This document shows positions 46,448 to 54,724 of a stretch of DNA of 64,000 nucleotides, piece after piece (the first letter of the stretch is position 1; every line of letters begins with the position of its first letter). The position numbers and the translations under genes were made by a program. The notes under the pieces were generated by a model that was not told the DNA's origin, made no database searches, and saw nothing but the letters and a program-made list of their open reading frames with translations. The DNA comes from Sphingomonas paeninsulae (GTDB lineage: Bacteria; Pseudomonadota; Alphaproteobacteria; Sphingomonadales; Sphingomonadaceae), in contig NZ_CP032829.1 in NCBI RefSeq assembly GCF_003660165.1, forward strand, positions 1,054,001 to 1,118,000, written 5' to 3'.

Positions 46448-47749
46448 TTAGGTGGTCGCGATGACGTGGCTTGAAAGGGCGATCACTTCGTTCAGACGCG
46501 ACCGAAGTCTGGTCATTCCCTGCGGGTGCGACAGGCCCGACACGCCGATTGCGACCGCGCTTAGATTGCCAGTCGGAAGCTCCTCGCGCTGCACGATCTG
46601 CACGGGTTCATCGACAGACACACCATCGATGCTCGGATACAATAGGATGGCGTCCTCGGCACCGGTCGCCATCATGAAGGCCATCGCTTCATACCGGTCT
46701 GCAGCGGAAATCGGCTCGTAACCGCGTCCATCAGACCTCCATCGGCCTTTATACTTGGCATCGACCACCAATGGTCGACCGACGTCGACAATGGCGTCCG
46801 GAATCACCGTAACCGTCGAGATGCGACCGTTCCTGTCTAGCCTACCGAGGCTTGTCTCCTTCTGTAACTCGACACGCGCCGCGCCCAATGCGGCAACAAG
46901 CCCGCGCTCGATCAGCGTCTCCCAAGCCCGCCACATGTCCAAGGTGAACTCGAACGTCGCCTGATGGCCGGCACCAGGGCTCATGCTGGCCCCCTGCGCG
47001 AGTTCGAAGCACAAATCGTATGGCGATTGCCATACGGACAACCGGGGCGGCAGCAGCCTATGGAACCGACTGGGTGGCGTCGTTGGTCGCCCCCAACGCG
47101 TTACCGTATCGCTCAGTCTGGCGGCGATCTCGGCGTTGCGAACGTGAGGCAGCAGAACGAGCGCGCCGCGATGAATGGTTGCCCAATATTCGTTGTCCCG
47201 GCTCATGGCGTAGGAATGCTGACGCCATCCTTCCTCACCCGGATTGAGCAACACGTCGGGGTCCATTTCCCCCTCGGGTTCGAAACTCTCGATCGTCCTC
47301 GCGCGTCGCGTTCGCAGCGGTGCTCGCTGATTGCGTTCGATCGACAGGATGACGACGCGGGCGACCAGGTCAGCCAGACTGTTCGCCTCGGAAACAAGGG
47401 ACGATATGGAGGAGGCGGTATCGATGTGTCCATGTCTGGTGATGACGGCAAGAAACACCAGATCAGCGTGCCAATCAGATCCGGGCGCGGCGAACTTCGG
47501 CCTGATCTCGAGCTCAATACGCGGGGACAATGCAATCACACCCGCGATGCCTTTAGCGGTCACGCCGTCGCTGCGGATCTCGATCGGGTTTTCCTTAAGC
47601 CCGTGGCGACGCTGCAGTCGCTCGCCATGGCGCCTGAGTAGCGCCTCGGCTTCCGATGCTGTTGACCGTGCCGCTGCTGCGATCTCCGCGATTACCGGTT
47701 CCGGCGTGCCGTATTCGGCGATGGTGATCCTGACGACGGGGCTACGCAC
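46448..47749 (-). CDS. mcrC: McrC-like PD-(D/E)XK nuclease subunit
   Basis: The 433-residue protein has an N-terminal beta-rich McrC domain (RIELEIRPKFAAPG, FLAVITRHGHID) and a C-terminal nuclease core with Pro317-Asp318 (VIPDAIVD) and Asp330-Ala-Lys332 (LVVDAKYKGRW), the classical PD...DxK of McrC. Helical residues before it (MWRAWETLIERGL) supply the usual acidic residue. McrC stimulates the GTPase of McrB and cuts DNA. It is the last gene of the operon, overlapping mcrB by 8 bp. Both catalytic residues are intact, so the nuclease is expected to be active. Confidence 0.9.
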   Translation of the reverse strand: MRSPVVRITIAEYGTPEPVIAEIAAAARSTASEAEALLRRHGERLQRRHGLKENPIEIRSDGVTAKGIAGVIALSPRIELEIRPKFAAPGSDWHADLVFLAVITRHGHIDTASSISSLVSEANSLADLVARVVILSIERNQRAPLRTRRARTIESFEPEGEMDPDVLLNPGEEGWRQHSYAMSRDNEYWATIHRGALVLLPHVRNAEIAARLSDTVTRWGRPTTPPSRFHRLLPPRLSVWQSPYDLCFELAQGASMSPGAGHQATFEFTLDMWRAWETLIERGLVAALGAARVELQKETSLGRLDRNGRISTVTVIPDAIVDVGRPLVVDAKYKGRWRSDGRGYEPISAADRYEAMAFMMATGAEDAILLYPSIDGVSVDEPVQIVQREELPTGNLSAVAIGVSGLSHPQGMTRLRSRLNEVIALSSHVIATT

Positions 47750-48881
47750 CGGAAACGCGCTTCAGCACGCCGTAGATCGTTGACGGGTCGATGGTTGGCT
47801 CCACGATCCGCTGACGCTCGTCCTGACCATATGGGGCGTTGAGCAGCTGATATCCCGCAGGATCGGTTCCGGCGTTCAAAGCCACTCCAACGCCGAGCAC
47901 GTCGCCGTAGAAGACCTCGCGCACGTGGGTGTGGATCTTGCGCCACCAGCCTGTAGCGAGCTCGAGCGCTTCCTGGATGGTCGCTGGAGCGTTCGGTTGC
48001 CCGAGGAAGATGCCGTGCCCAAGTTGGTAGTCGGCGGAACGGCCGATGGTGATCCGCTCGTTCACATGTTCCCATGCGCGGACGGCGGCCTCCGTCACGT
48101 GTGCCGGCCCGACTGGAGCTGGCGGCAGCGCAACTCCGACCCCGGCGGCAGCGAGATGAACTCTCGCCAGTGCCGGATCCGGCATGACCGGTATCGTCTC
48201 GAAACGGCGAAGGAATGCGACGTCCAGCGGCTCGATCGACGTGTCGGCCATATTGATCGAGGACAGGATGTAGAGATGCCGTGACAGGTAGACCGGCACC
48301 GTCGTGCCGCTCTTGTCGAGGACGCGCATAGGCCAGCTGTTCAGCGTCGTCTGATCATTGTGGTCGAGTCGCTTGTCGGTTTCGATCGAGACGATGGCAT
48401 CGCCGAAAAGCTGAACAGCGGGCCCTCTGTTCAGTTCATCGATCACCAGCAGCGCTGCGCCCCCTGACAACGCCTGATCGTTGGCACGGATCAGAGCGCC
48501 AGTCTCGACCATAAAGCCGATCGACGCGCTACCCGACGCGCCCACCATAGGCACGAACGCGCTAGTGAAATCGCGTGCCTTGGTGTTCGCGGAGAAAGCG
48601 ATGCGCTCGACATGCCTCCCAGACCGTCCCGGACTCGGCATTGTCGGGATCGGCCCCTGTGGGGTGGGTGTGTTCGCCGGGATCGCGATGCGTGCCGAAG
48701 CGGAACGAGGGCCGCTGGACGGCGCCACAGGCGCCCAAATTGAGAATGCGTTCGCGACCGCCTGCATCAAGTGCGTTTTGCCACTCGACGGAGGTCCTGA
48801 CAAAAGGACGTTCTGTCTTTCCGACAAGGCGCGAAGCACCGCATCGATGGTCGGTGTCGCGCTCACGGCTCCTTGGTCCAC
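47742..48881 (-). CDS. mcrB: McrB-like AAA+ GTPase without an N-terminal recognition domain
   Basis: The 379-residue AAA+ motor has Walker A GPPSSGKT (29-36), Walker B LLVIDELN (144-151), the McrB-type signature NMADTS (210-215, matching the NTAD motif of McrB GTPases) and arginine finger LRRFE (224-228). The AAA+ fold begins almost at residue 10, so there is no N-terminal DNA-recognition domain such as in EcoKI McrB or R1.LlaJI. The preceding 206-aa protein, overlapping by 19 bp, may provide it. Forms hexamers that translocate with McrC. Confidence 0.88.
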   Translation of the reverse strand: MDQGAVSATPTIDAVLRALSERQNVLLSGPPSSGKTHLMQAVANAFSIWAPVAPSSGPRSASARIAIPANTPTPQGPIPTMPSPGRSGRHVERIAFSANTKARDFTSAFVPMVGASGSASIGFMVETGALIRANDQALSGGAALLVIDELNRGPAVQLFGDAIVSIETDKRLDHNDQTTLNSWPMRVLDKSGTTVPVYLSRHLYILSSINMADTSIEPLDVAFLRRFETIPVMPDPALARVHLAAAGVGVALPPAPVGPAHVTEAAVRAWEHVNERITIGRSADYQLGHGIFLGQPNAPATIQEALELATGWWRKIHTHVREVFYGDVLGVGVALNAGTDPAGYQLLNAPYGQDERQRIVEPTIDPSTIYGVLKRVSGA

Positions 48882-49483
48882 GACGTCTTGTTCACGAAAT
48901 CCTTGTATCCCATCACGGCGTTTGTGGTCGCGGGCGTCTCCAACAGCTTCTCGAAGAAGTCGTTGATGCTCTTCTCCCAGCTCTTGGCCTTCACGTCGTG
49001 TTCGGTCACGAACGCTATTCGCGGGGTGAGCGCCGTATCGTCCTCGAAGATCAACAGAAAGACTCTGCCCTTGTCGGAAGGCGGGGCAAGGTCGAGCTTG
49101 CTCACTTCGCCAAGACGACCCTCGTTGGCGCGGACCTCGGTAGGAGGCCAGTATCTCAATGTCTGGACCAGGTAAGGCTGATTTTCGTGCTGCATCTCCT
49201 TGGAAGGATTGGTCCGGTGCGTATCATCGGCGTGGACAGCGATGGGCGAAACGTAGACCGTCAACTGTTCGGTCGTGCCGTCCTTCTTCTTTCTGTTCCT
49301 GTGTTCCGGCTTGCCCTTGAACATGGCGTTAAACACGTCGTCGAATTTGTCGTACGGGCTGAACCTCTGGTCACGCGCTCCACCACCGCTTGTGCTGTCG
49401 GCGGAGGTCGCGCTGAACTTGCGCAGATCACCAGATTTCAACTCCTTAAAGACGAACCGCTTGACCGCACCGCTACCTGACAT
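48863..49483 (-). CDS. Unknown protein in the McrBC/methylase operon (candidate recognition subunit)
   Basis: The 206-residue soluble protein has no recognised family. The sequence is basic in the first 90 residues (KRFVFKELKSGDLRKFSA, HRNRKKKDGTTEQLTVYVSP) and then alternates beta-like strands (YLVQTLRYWPPTEVRANEG, RVFLLIFEDDTALTPRIAFV) before a C-terminal helix (SWEKSINDFFEKLLE). It sits exactly between the methylase and the McrB motor, overlapping mcrB by 19 bp and starting 18 bp after the large methylase stop. The position and the missing DNA-binding domain of McrB make it a candidate target-recognition or coupling subunit; this is inference. Confidence 0.75.
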   Translation of the reverse strand: MSGSGAVKRFVFKELKSGDLRKFSATSADSTSGGGARDQRFSPYDKFDDVFNAMFKGKPEHRNRKKKDGTTEQLTVYVSPIAVHADDTHRTNPSKEMQHENQPYLVQTLRYWPPTEVRANEGRLGEVSKLDLAPPSDKGRVFLLIFEDDTALTPRIAFVTEHDVKAKSWEKSINDFFEKLLETPATTNAVMGYKDFVNKTSWTKEP

Positions 49484-49501
49484 TTCAATCCGCTCCCCGT
49501 C

Positions 49502-51709
49502 TTACGATTGCGCGGTATGGTTGGCGGAAGAAGCCTCGCGGTCAAGTTCCACCTGCGATGGAACATAGGCCACAGCGCCGATGCGTTCGGCTTCGGCATT
49601 ACGCTGCCCCGCTCGAACGCGCTGCCTGCCGGGCAGGGCTGCCAACAGGAAGTCGACCGTAACCGTCGAGCGCCGTTCACCCGGAAGCGCTGGCTGGCTG
49701 CGATCGATGCTCGGGAAATCGCGGGCGATCAACTCCAGATCGTTGCCGTCGAGACCATAGGCCCGAAGGCAGATCAGGTCGATGTCGCGCCGTGCCGTTG
49801 CGATGATCGACGGGGCGTCAGCGCTGCCGGACACGTCGGCAGCGACGATACGCTTTGCGGCGTCGATAATGCGCCGTGCGGGAAGCGACCCGGGCGTGAT
49901 CGGTGGCAGCGGAACGCTCTGCAGAAGGAAATAGTTGACCGTCGTCGTGAGCACCCGGCGCAACAGCCAGTCGAATGCCATGCTGTTGACCATTCCGCAC
50001 CACAGGTGCAGCGCATCCTCGCCGGGGCTATTCGGAAACAGGACCGTGGGAACCTTGTTGCCGCAGGCCGCTCCCGCTGGCACGACCGCGGCGAGCATGG
50101 AGCGCTCGTTAGTCTGGCCGGCGATATCGCAGAAGGCGGCGCGAACGGTTCTGGCCCGCGTGCGGCTCGCACCGGACAGATGGACTGGATCGATCCAGAA
50201 CTGCGGACGAACCGAAGCGGAACCGAGCGGCGCGGCGTCCCAGATCGCCTTGCGGCCCGTCCCGTGGACGTAGCTCTTCGCCCCGAAACGATGCTGATGA
50301 ACCATCCGCCCTTCGACTAGCGGGAGGGTGTTCTTTGCGCGCTGTTCGAGGAAGTGGCGGCGTTCACGCGTCATATCCACTTCGCGGCAGAACTCCGGAT
50401 ACCACACGTCGCCAGGTGTCTGCCAATCGACGCCCCGCTTGGCCATCTTTAGATAAAGGCGCCATTCTGCCGCATCCTTCACCTCGGGTACGGTCATATC
50501 CGGACGCAGGCCACGCAACGTCGTGACTGGAACCTCGGTCGTTTCGCCGACGCTGCAACGGTCATCTAGACCAATTCCATGTTCCAGGGCGATGCGACCT
50601 GCGACCCGACGTCCGGTTCGGGCCTCTCCTGTCACGGCCAGAAACTTGAAGCGCGTATCGATCGCGAAGAATCGGGCGCGGTTGTCGAAGATCGTGATGC
50701 CGACGCGGTCGTATCGGTCGAGAAGCCGACGACGCAGTTCCTCGGTCCCACGCGATCGGATAAGGCCGGCCGGAAGCAGGGCGGCCATGCCGCCCCCCTC
50801 CGCAAGCTCCATCATCAGCTGGGTGAAGCCTGCGAAAAGATCCACCTCGCCGCCGCCGACCTGCATTCTGCCAGCAACCGAACGGGCGTATTCCCTGACT
50901 TCGTCCTGCCGGCGGAAGAGGTCGGGCGTTTCGCCAACGGTGTGGGCGGCGCCGTAATGCCTGACCTGCCCGTTCGCCAACGCCTCCTCATGCCGATGGA
51001 CCTTGAGCTTTTCCCAAGGCGGGTTGCCGATGACTGAGCCAAACCCGGTCGGCGCGCCAGCCAGCCATTCGTCCGCAGGCCGAAGAAGGCTGTCCCCGAC
51101 ATACCATGCGCTGGTCATCGACCGCACGGCGCCGAGATCGCCGGTGAGGGATGCCAGAGAGAGACGCGCACCGCGCAGAGCTTCAGCCGACAGGTCTGCG
51201 GCGACGACGCGATCCGCAAGGAAACGCGCCGTTTCCTTGCGATCAGAACCGCAGGTGGCGACGGCCGTAGCGACGAGCAGGATTCCGGATCCTGCCGCCG
51301 GATCGATGACCGGGCGACGATCACGGTTAAGGGCCGCGACCTTGCCACCGAGGAACGCGGCCAGCCGAAAATCGGTGTAGTGTGCGCCCGCCTTGCGCTG
51401 GTCCTGCGTGGAAAGACGTTCCCGGGCAAGCGCCGCGAGGGCGAGCGACGGATGCATCGGCGCATTCTTTATGAGGTCGAGGATGGCCCCTGCCGTGTCG
51501 TCCAGTGCCTCCCACGGCTCGATCGTGTCGATACCGAATGCGGCGTGGTATTCCAGAAGGTCGAAACCTCCGAGGCGGGCGGCTACGGCCTCGATCGCCT
51601 GTATGCGTCGTTCCGCGACACCACCCATGCGACGCGTCTGGACGAACGCCTCGAGACGGCGCTCGGCCGGCAGGAGCAACTGCTGTTCAAGCGGCAATGG
51701 TGCGCTCAT
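49502..51709 (-). CDS. Eco57I/TaqI-type adenine-specific DNA methyltransferase
   Basis: The 735-residue gamma-type N6-adenine methyltransferase has HYTDFRLAAFL (cofactor-approach helix), motif I VIDPAAGSGILLVA (Asp136 to Gly142) and catalytic motif IV GNPPWEKL (229-232). The C-terminal half (from about 430) resembles a TaqI-like target-recognition domain. No PD-(D/E)XK nuclease motif is visible at the N terminus, so it is a methylase rather than a complete type IIG enzyme. It overlaps the D12-type methylase gene by 4 bp (ATGA). It would methylate one strand or site of the recognition sequence to protect the host. Confidence 0.88.
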   Translation of the reverse strand: MSAPLPLEQQLLLPAERRLEAFVQTRRMGGVAERRIQAIEAVAARLGGFDLLEYHAAFGIDTIEPWEALDDTAGAILDLIKNAPMHPSLALAALARERLSTQDQRKAGAHYTDFRLAAFLGGKVAALNRDRRPVIDPAAGSGILLVATAVATCGSDRKETARFLADRVVAADLSAEALRGARLSLASLTGDLGAVRSMTSAWYVGDSLLRPADEWLAGAPTGFGSVIGNPPWEKLKVHRHEEALANGQVRHYGAAHTVGETPDLFRRQDEVREYARSVAGRMQVGGGEVDLFAGFTQLMMELAEGGGMAALLPAGLIRSRGTEELRRRLLDRYDRVGITIFDNRARFFAIDTRFKFLAVTGEARTGRRVAGRIALEHGIGLDDRCSVGETTEVPVTTLRGLRPDMTVPEVKDAAEWRLYLKMAKRGVDWQTPGDVWYPEFCREVDMTRERRHFLEQRAKNTLPLVEGRMVHQHRFGAKSYVHGTGRKAIWDAAPLGSASVRPQFWIDPVHLSGASRTRARTVRAAFCDIAGQTNERSMLAAVVPAGAACGNKVPTVLFPNSPGEDALHLWCGMVNSMAFDWLLRRVLTTTVNYFLLQSVPLPPITPGSLPARRIIDAAKRIVAADVSGSADAPSIIATARRDIDLICLRAYGLDGNDLELIARDFPSIDRSQPALPGERRSTVTVDFLLAALPGRQRVRAGQRNAEAERIGAVAYVPSQVELDREASSANHTAQS

Positions 51710-52797
51710 GCCCTCAACTCCTGCATGGTCGTGGTGGCGTCCTGGCGAGTGGCCCGCGCCGCGGCCCGGTGGGCGCGATAGGTGATCACGTATTCCGTAA
51801 CCGTGTCACCGCGGCTGCTTGCCGTTCTGTTCGGACGATACCGTCCGATCCCATCGATGTCGGTGCACGCCACATCGCCGGTAAGATCGAGTGCGGTAAG
51901 CAGATCGTCCAGGTCAACGTGACCTTCGGAACTGTAGGACAGGATTACCTGCCCGCAGGTGTAGCCAGTCACGGTGTCGATCAGAGCCTGCAACGCCTTA
52001 CGCTTGTAGCAGAAGACGGAAGCCTTGGCATGCCAAGGCCTCAAGCCACTGACGCCCTGCACCTCCGGCTTGTCGTCCAGCACGATGCTCTCAAGGATGT
52101 GGTAGTATGACGCATACTGCCGCTTCGTGTATGGCGGGTCGAGATAGACCAGATCGTCTTTCCCCACCTTCAGCCCCTCTGCATTACCGGTAGTCGCCTT
52201 CCAATCCACCGGTTGCGTTCTCAGCAGACGCGGCGTCATGGCGAGATCACGAAGAGCGTTGGGCTGCCAGCGCGACATGAAGCAGCCATAGGTTCCGGCA
52301 ATGTTTGCAACCCTGTTAACCGCGCCGATGAGGTCGCCGAGCAGCAGCGCCTCCTCGTTTTGGTCGATCATCCCCGCAAGGCGCCAATCTGCAATGCGAT
52401 CCCTGATAGCATCGAGCCGACATGCGTTCGGCTCCGAAAGATACATGCGGGCAATACCACCCCCCTCGGACCGACTGGACGCAGGGCTATAGGTGGCGTG
52501 AAAATAGCCGTCCACCGGTGCGAGGCCGTTAAGATCCTCCACGGCGGCCTCGTAACCACCCAATGGCTTGAATTGCGTTTCCGAAGCCGAGAGGAGTCGG
52601 GCGTGAGACATGACCATCGCGCTGGTCAGGGCATCGTTGACCCACACTGGCCAGCCTTCATCCGCTGCGGCCGACGCGACGGACCCTGTTCCGGCGAATG
52701 CATCGACGAAACGCCCGCCATCCTTCAGGAACGGCCTGATCGCGACTGAGAGTGGCTGGGTCAGCCTCGCCTTCGAGCCGATGTATCGAAAGGTCAT
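51706..52797 (-). CDS. D12-class DNA adenine methyltransferase (Dam-like)
   Basis: The 363-residue alpha-type N6-adenine methyltransferase has the N-terminal RYIGSKARL (typical of the D12 class), motif I DAFAGTGS (32-39) and catalytic motif IV LDPPYTKRQY (DPPY 220-223). Residues 100-200 hold a helical insert that is likely its target-recognition part. It is coupled to the small 60-aa gene upstream (ATGA overlap) and to the large methylase downstream (ATGA overlap). Together the two methylases could modify the two strands of an asymmetric site, as two methylases do in LlaJI. Confidence 0.9.
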   Translation of the reverse strand: MTFRYIGSKARLTQPLSVAIRPFLKDGGRFVDAFAGTGSVASAAADEGWPVWVNDALTSAMVMSHARLLSASETQFKPLGGYEAAVEDLNGLAPVDGYFHATYSPASSRSEGGGIARMYLSEPNACRLDAIRDRIADWRLAGMIDQNEEALLLGDLIGAVNRVANIAGTYGCFMSRWQPNALRDLAMTPRLLRTQPVDWKATTGNAEGLKVGKDDLVYLDPPYTKRQYASYYHILESIVLDDKPEVQGVSGLRPWHAKASVFCYKRKALQALIDTVTGYTCGQVILSYSSEGHVDLDDLLTALDLTGDVACTDIDGIGRYRPNRTASSRGDTVTEYVITYRAHRAAARATRQDATTTMQELRA

Positions 52798-52976
52798 GGT
52801 CGCTCGTCCTCAATCTGAATGCCTGTTCCGTCGCCGGGAACGACCGTGTGTTGTTCTAGGATGGCATCGCGGCATCCGCAAACGAGCTCGCGGCCCATCA
52901 ACAAAGAAAACCCCGAGGTCGCAGAGCCACGGTGGGTGCCGTTTTCAATTTCCCGAGATGAACCGCGCACACTCAT
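52794..52976 (-). CDS. 60-aa microprotein in the methylase operon
   Basis: The 60-residue product begins MSVRGSSREIENG and ends DGTGIQIEDERP, with two cysteines in LVCGCRDAI. It has no recognisable domain. Its reality is supported by position: both ends form ATGA overlaps (52973-52976 with the HTH gene stop, 52794-52797 with the D12 methylase start), which is unlikely by chance. It may bind a metal ion or be a small accessory or antitoxin-like factor. Function unknown. Confidence 0.6.
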   Translation of the reverse strand: MSVRGSSREIENGTHRGSATSGFSLLMGRELVCGCRDAILEQHTVVPGDGTGIQIEDERP

Positions 52977-53479
52977 CGGGACAGATCCATGGTGGTCCGG
53001 CCCAGTGACGAATGCGGACTACCGGGCCGTCTGATCTGCTGGGCACGGCGCAACACCGCTATCTGCTCGACGATGAGGCGGGCGTCGTAACCATCGGCGA
53101 GATACATGTGAATACCGTTCACCGCTTCGCTGGCGTAATCGCCGACGACTTCCTGGTCCGCTCGCTCCTCGATAGTGGAACGGGCGCGTGGGTCGGATGT
53201 GCTGGCCTTGTTGGCATCCTTGGCGCCCCGCCACCTATCACCTGCCTCACTCGCGTGGTGAGCCACGCGCTCAGCGCGGACTCGCATAACTGCATACCTC
53301 CGGAGATGCGTGACGCGATCCGTTATGCGGATCAGGCGTCTGTTGGCAGCCCTTGATACGAATGGCTGATCGCACCCGACCTCACGTGCAATCACCTCCT
53401 GGACCGGAAGAAACGGACTTTCGAGAAGCAAAGCCAATCGCTTGAGGATCATCCAGGATTTTTTAGGACGAGTCGTCAT
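52973..53479 (-). CDS. HTH-type protein, probable controller of the restriction-modification operon
   Basis: The 168-residue protein has an N-terminal helix-turn-helix-like segment (ALLLESPFLPVQEVIAREVGC then DQPFVSRAANRRLIR) followed by an Arg-rich region and a C-terminal helical block (VNGIHMYLADGYDARLIVEQI). It is the first gene of the seven-gene operon. Upstream (53489-53533) lies a near-perfect dyad, as expected of an autoregulated operon. Such C proteins time restriction after methylation in many R-M systems. The function is inferred from position and helix pattern. Confidence 0.68.
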   Translation of the reverse strand: MTTRPKKSWMILKRLALLLESPFLPVQEVIAREVGCDQPFVSRAANRRLIRITDRVTHLRRYAVMRVRAERVAHHASEAGDRWRGAKDANKASTSDPRARSTIEERADQEVVGDYASEAVNGIHMYLADGYDARLIVEQIAVLRRAQQIRRPGSPHSSLGRTTMDLSR

Positions 53480-53488
53480 GATACGAAG

Positions 53489-53533
53489 AATACCACATAA
53501 TCCGTATAAAGACTATGCGAATTATGCGGTATT
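53489..53533. promoter_or_regulatory. Dyad operator-like element upstream of the R-M operon
   Basis: A 20-nt arm (53489-53508, AATACCACATAATCCGTATA) and the arm 53514-53533 are inverted copies with 17 of 20 matching bases and a 5-nt centre. It lies 10 bp upstream of the HTH gene start, in the 95-bp gap behind the transposase stop. The region is much more AT-rich than its surroundings, as expected of a promoter. Confidence 0.6.
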
Positions 53534-53574
53534 ATGGTTTTAACTTCATTTGCGAGAGATAGAGACGCGATGCA

Positions 53575-54618
53575 TCACTGGACCCAGCCCGCGAAAGGAT
53601 TGTCGTCGGTGCCACGCCACAAGTTGGCGGCACCGAACTGGTAATAGCCGCCGAACGTGCGCGAAGGTGGGGCCTGCATGATGCATCCCAACGCGCGCTC
53701 CAGCTTGGCGCGATCGTCGAGCTCGCGGTTGTTCTCGCGCCAGACGCCGTCGCACGCGTAATAGGCGAGATACTTGCCCGAGATGTGGTGGTGGGTGCCG
53801 ACCTCGAACCGACGGAGACGGGAGAACAGGCTCTCCATCTGGTTCGTGTTGATGAAGCCGTCCTTCTGGTATTCCTCGGAGTGGTTGACCTGCAGCAGCT
53901 TGTGCGAGGCGAGCAGATTGTCCCACTGGCCTTCGTCCGAATAGACGGTCGAACTCCGATCGAGGTGTTCACGCAGCCAGGGAATGGATTGCCATTCCTG
54001 TTCGAACACGCGTGCGATCGCACGGCCATGGCGCCCGCGTTCACGAGCACCGACGACGACCAGGCGCTTACCGTTGAGGTTCTCCTTCAACCGGCGGTCC
54101 ACGCGGTTGATCTTGCGGTTCTCGGGCTTGATGTATCCACCGAACCAGGCGCCATCGATCTCGACCTCGCCTTCCAGCGTAATCTCGTCGATGCAGTGCT
54201 TCAGGCCGTCACGGAATTTCTGCTGGAGCAGGAACGCCGTCTTATACTGGATCCCGACGTCCTTCATCAGGGTGCTAGTTGCGTTGCCCTTCGACCCGAG
54301 GATGAAGGTGCGCAGCGCTTTGAGCAGCGTCGGCAACGGCAGCTTGGTATGGTGGAAACCGGACCCGCTGGTGATACTGAACTGCTTGTGGCAGCCCTTG
54401 CACTTCCAGCGCTGTTGGTTCTCGAGCCACCAATGATCGAGGCCCTTGCATTCCTTGTTGGGACAGACCGGCTCACCGTCGGTTTCTGGCCAGCGCATGC
54501 GGCGGAAGAGGCGTTCGTAATCCTCCTCCTTCATCGCATACAGGTCGTCGAGCGTGAACGTACGGTTCCGCTTCGCCTGTGTGTGATGTTGTGGCCGTTG
54601 CCGGCCCCCGCTTGCCAT
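53575..54618 (-). CDS. tnpA: IS1595-family (ISXO2-like) DDE transposase
   Basis: The 347-residue transposase has an N-terminal zinc ribbon (Cys52, Cys57, Cys73, Cys76: CPNKECKG...WKCKGCHKQF), the FSITSGSGFHHTKLPL block and DDE catalytic residues: Asp155 in VEIDGAWFGG, Asp228 in VYSDEGQW and Glu262 in NTNQMESLFSRLRR. These motifs define the IS1595 superfamily, whose members make 8-bp target duplications, as found here. It is complete, with no stop or frameshift, and divergent from the DUF6471 gene. Its ends of action are the TIRs at 45801 and 55175. Confidence 0.95.
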   Translation of the reverse strand: MASGGRQRPQHHTQAKRNRTFTLDDLYAMKEEDYERLFRRMRWPETDGEPVCPNKECKGLDHWWLENQQRWKCKGCHKQFSITSGSGFHHTKLPLPTLLKALRTFILGSKGNATSTLMKDVGIQYKTAFLLQQKFRDGLKHCIDEITLEGEVEIDGAWFGGYIKPENRKINRVDRRLKENLNGKRLVVVGARERGRHGRAIARVFEQEWQSIPWLREHLDRSSTVYSDEGQWDNLLASHKLLQVNHSEEYQKDGFINTNQMESLFSRLRRFEVGTHHHISGKYLAYYACDGVWRENNRELDDRAKLERALGCIMQAPPSRTFGGYYQFGAANLWRGTDDNPFAGWVQ

Positions 54619-54724
54619 TGGAGACGTGTTTCCGCTACTGAACGTCGCACATATGCTACTTCAACGCGGCTAAGGCAAGCAGAAAGACGCATATCCGCTA
54701 CCTTTGGCATCGGAAACGCGACGA

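Noticed and set aside
46426-46448. A possible terminator hairpin at the end of mcrC (ACGGCGATC...GATCGTCGT)
   Set aside because: The stem pairs with one wobble but overlaps the mcrC stop and has no T-tract; too weak to list as a terminator.
49502-52797. The two methylases being cytosine-5 methylases as in LlaJI/BsuMI
   Set aside because: Catalytic motifs are NPPW and DPPY, the amino-methyltransferase type; no PCQ motif or m5C motif order is visible.
46448-53479. Whether the cargo is a BREX, DISARM or type I R-M system
   Set aside because: There is no PglZ, BrxC/BrxL, helicase, DrmA/DrmB, HsdR or HsdS. The effector is clearly McrB/McrC, so those systems do not fit.
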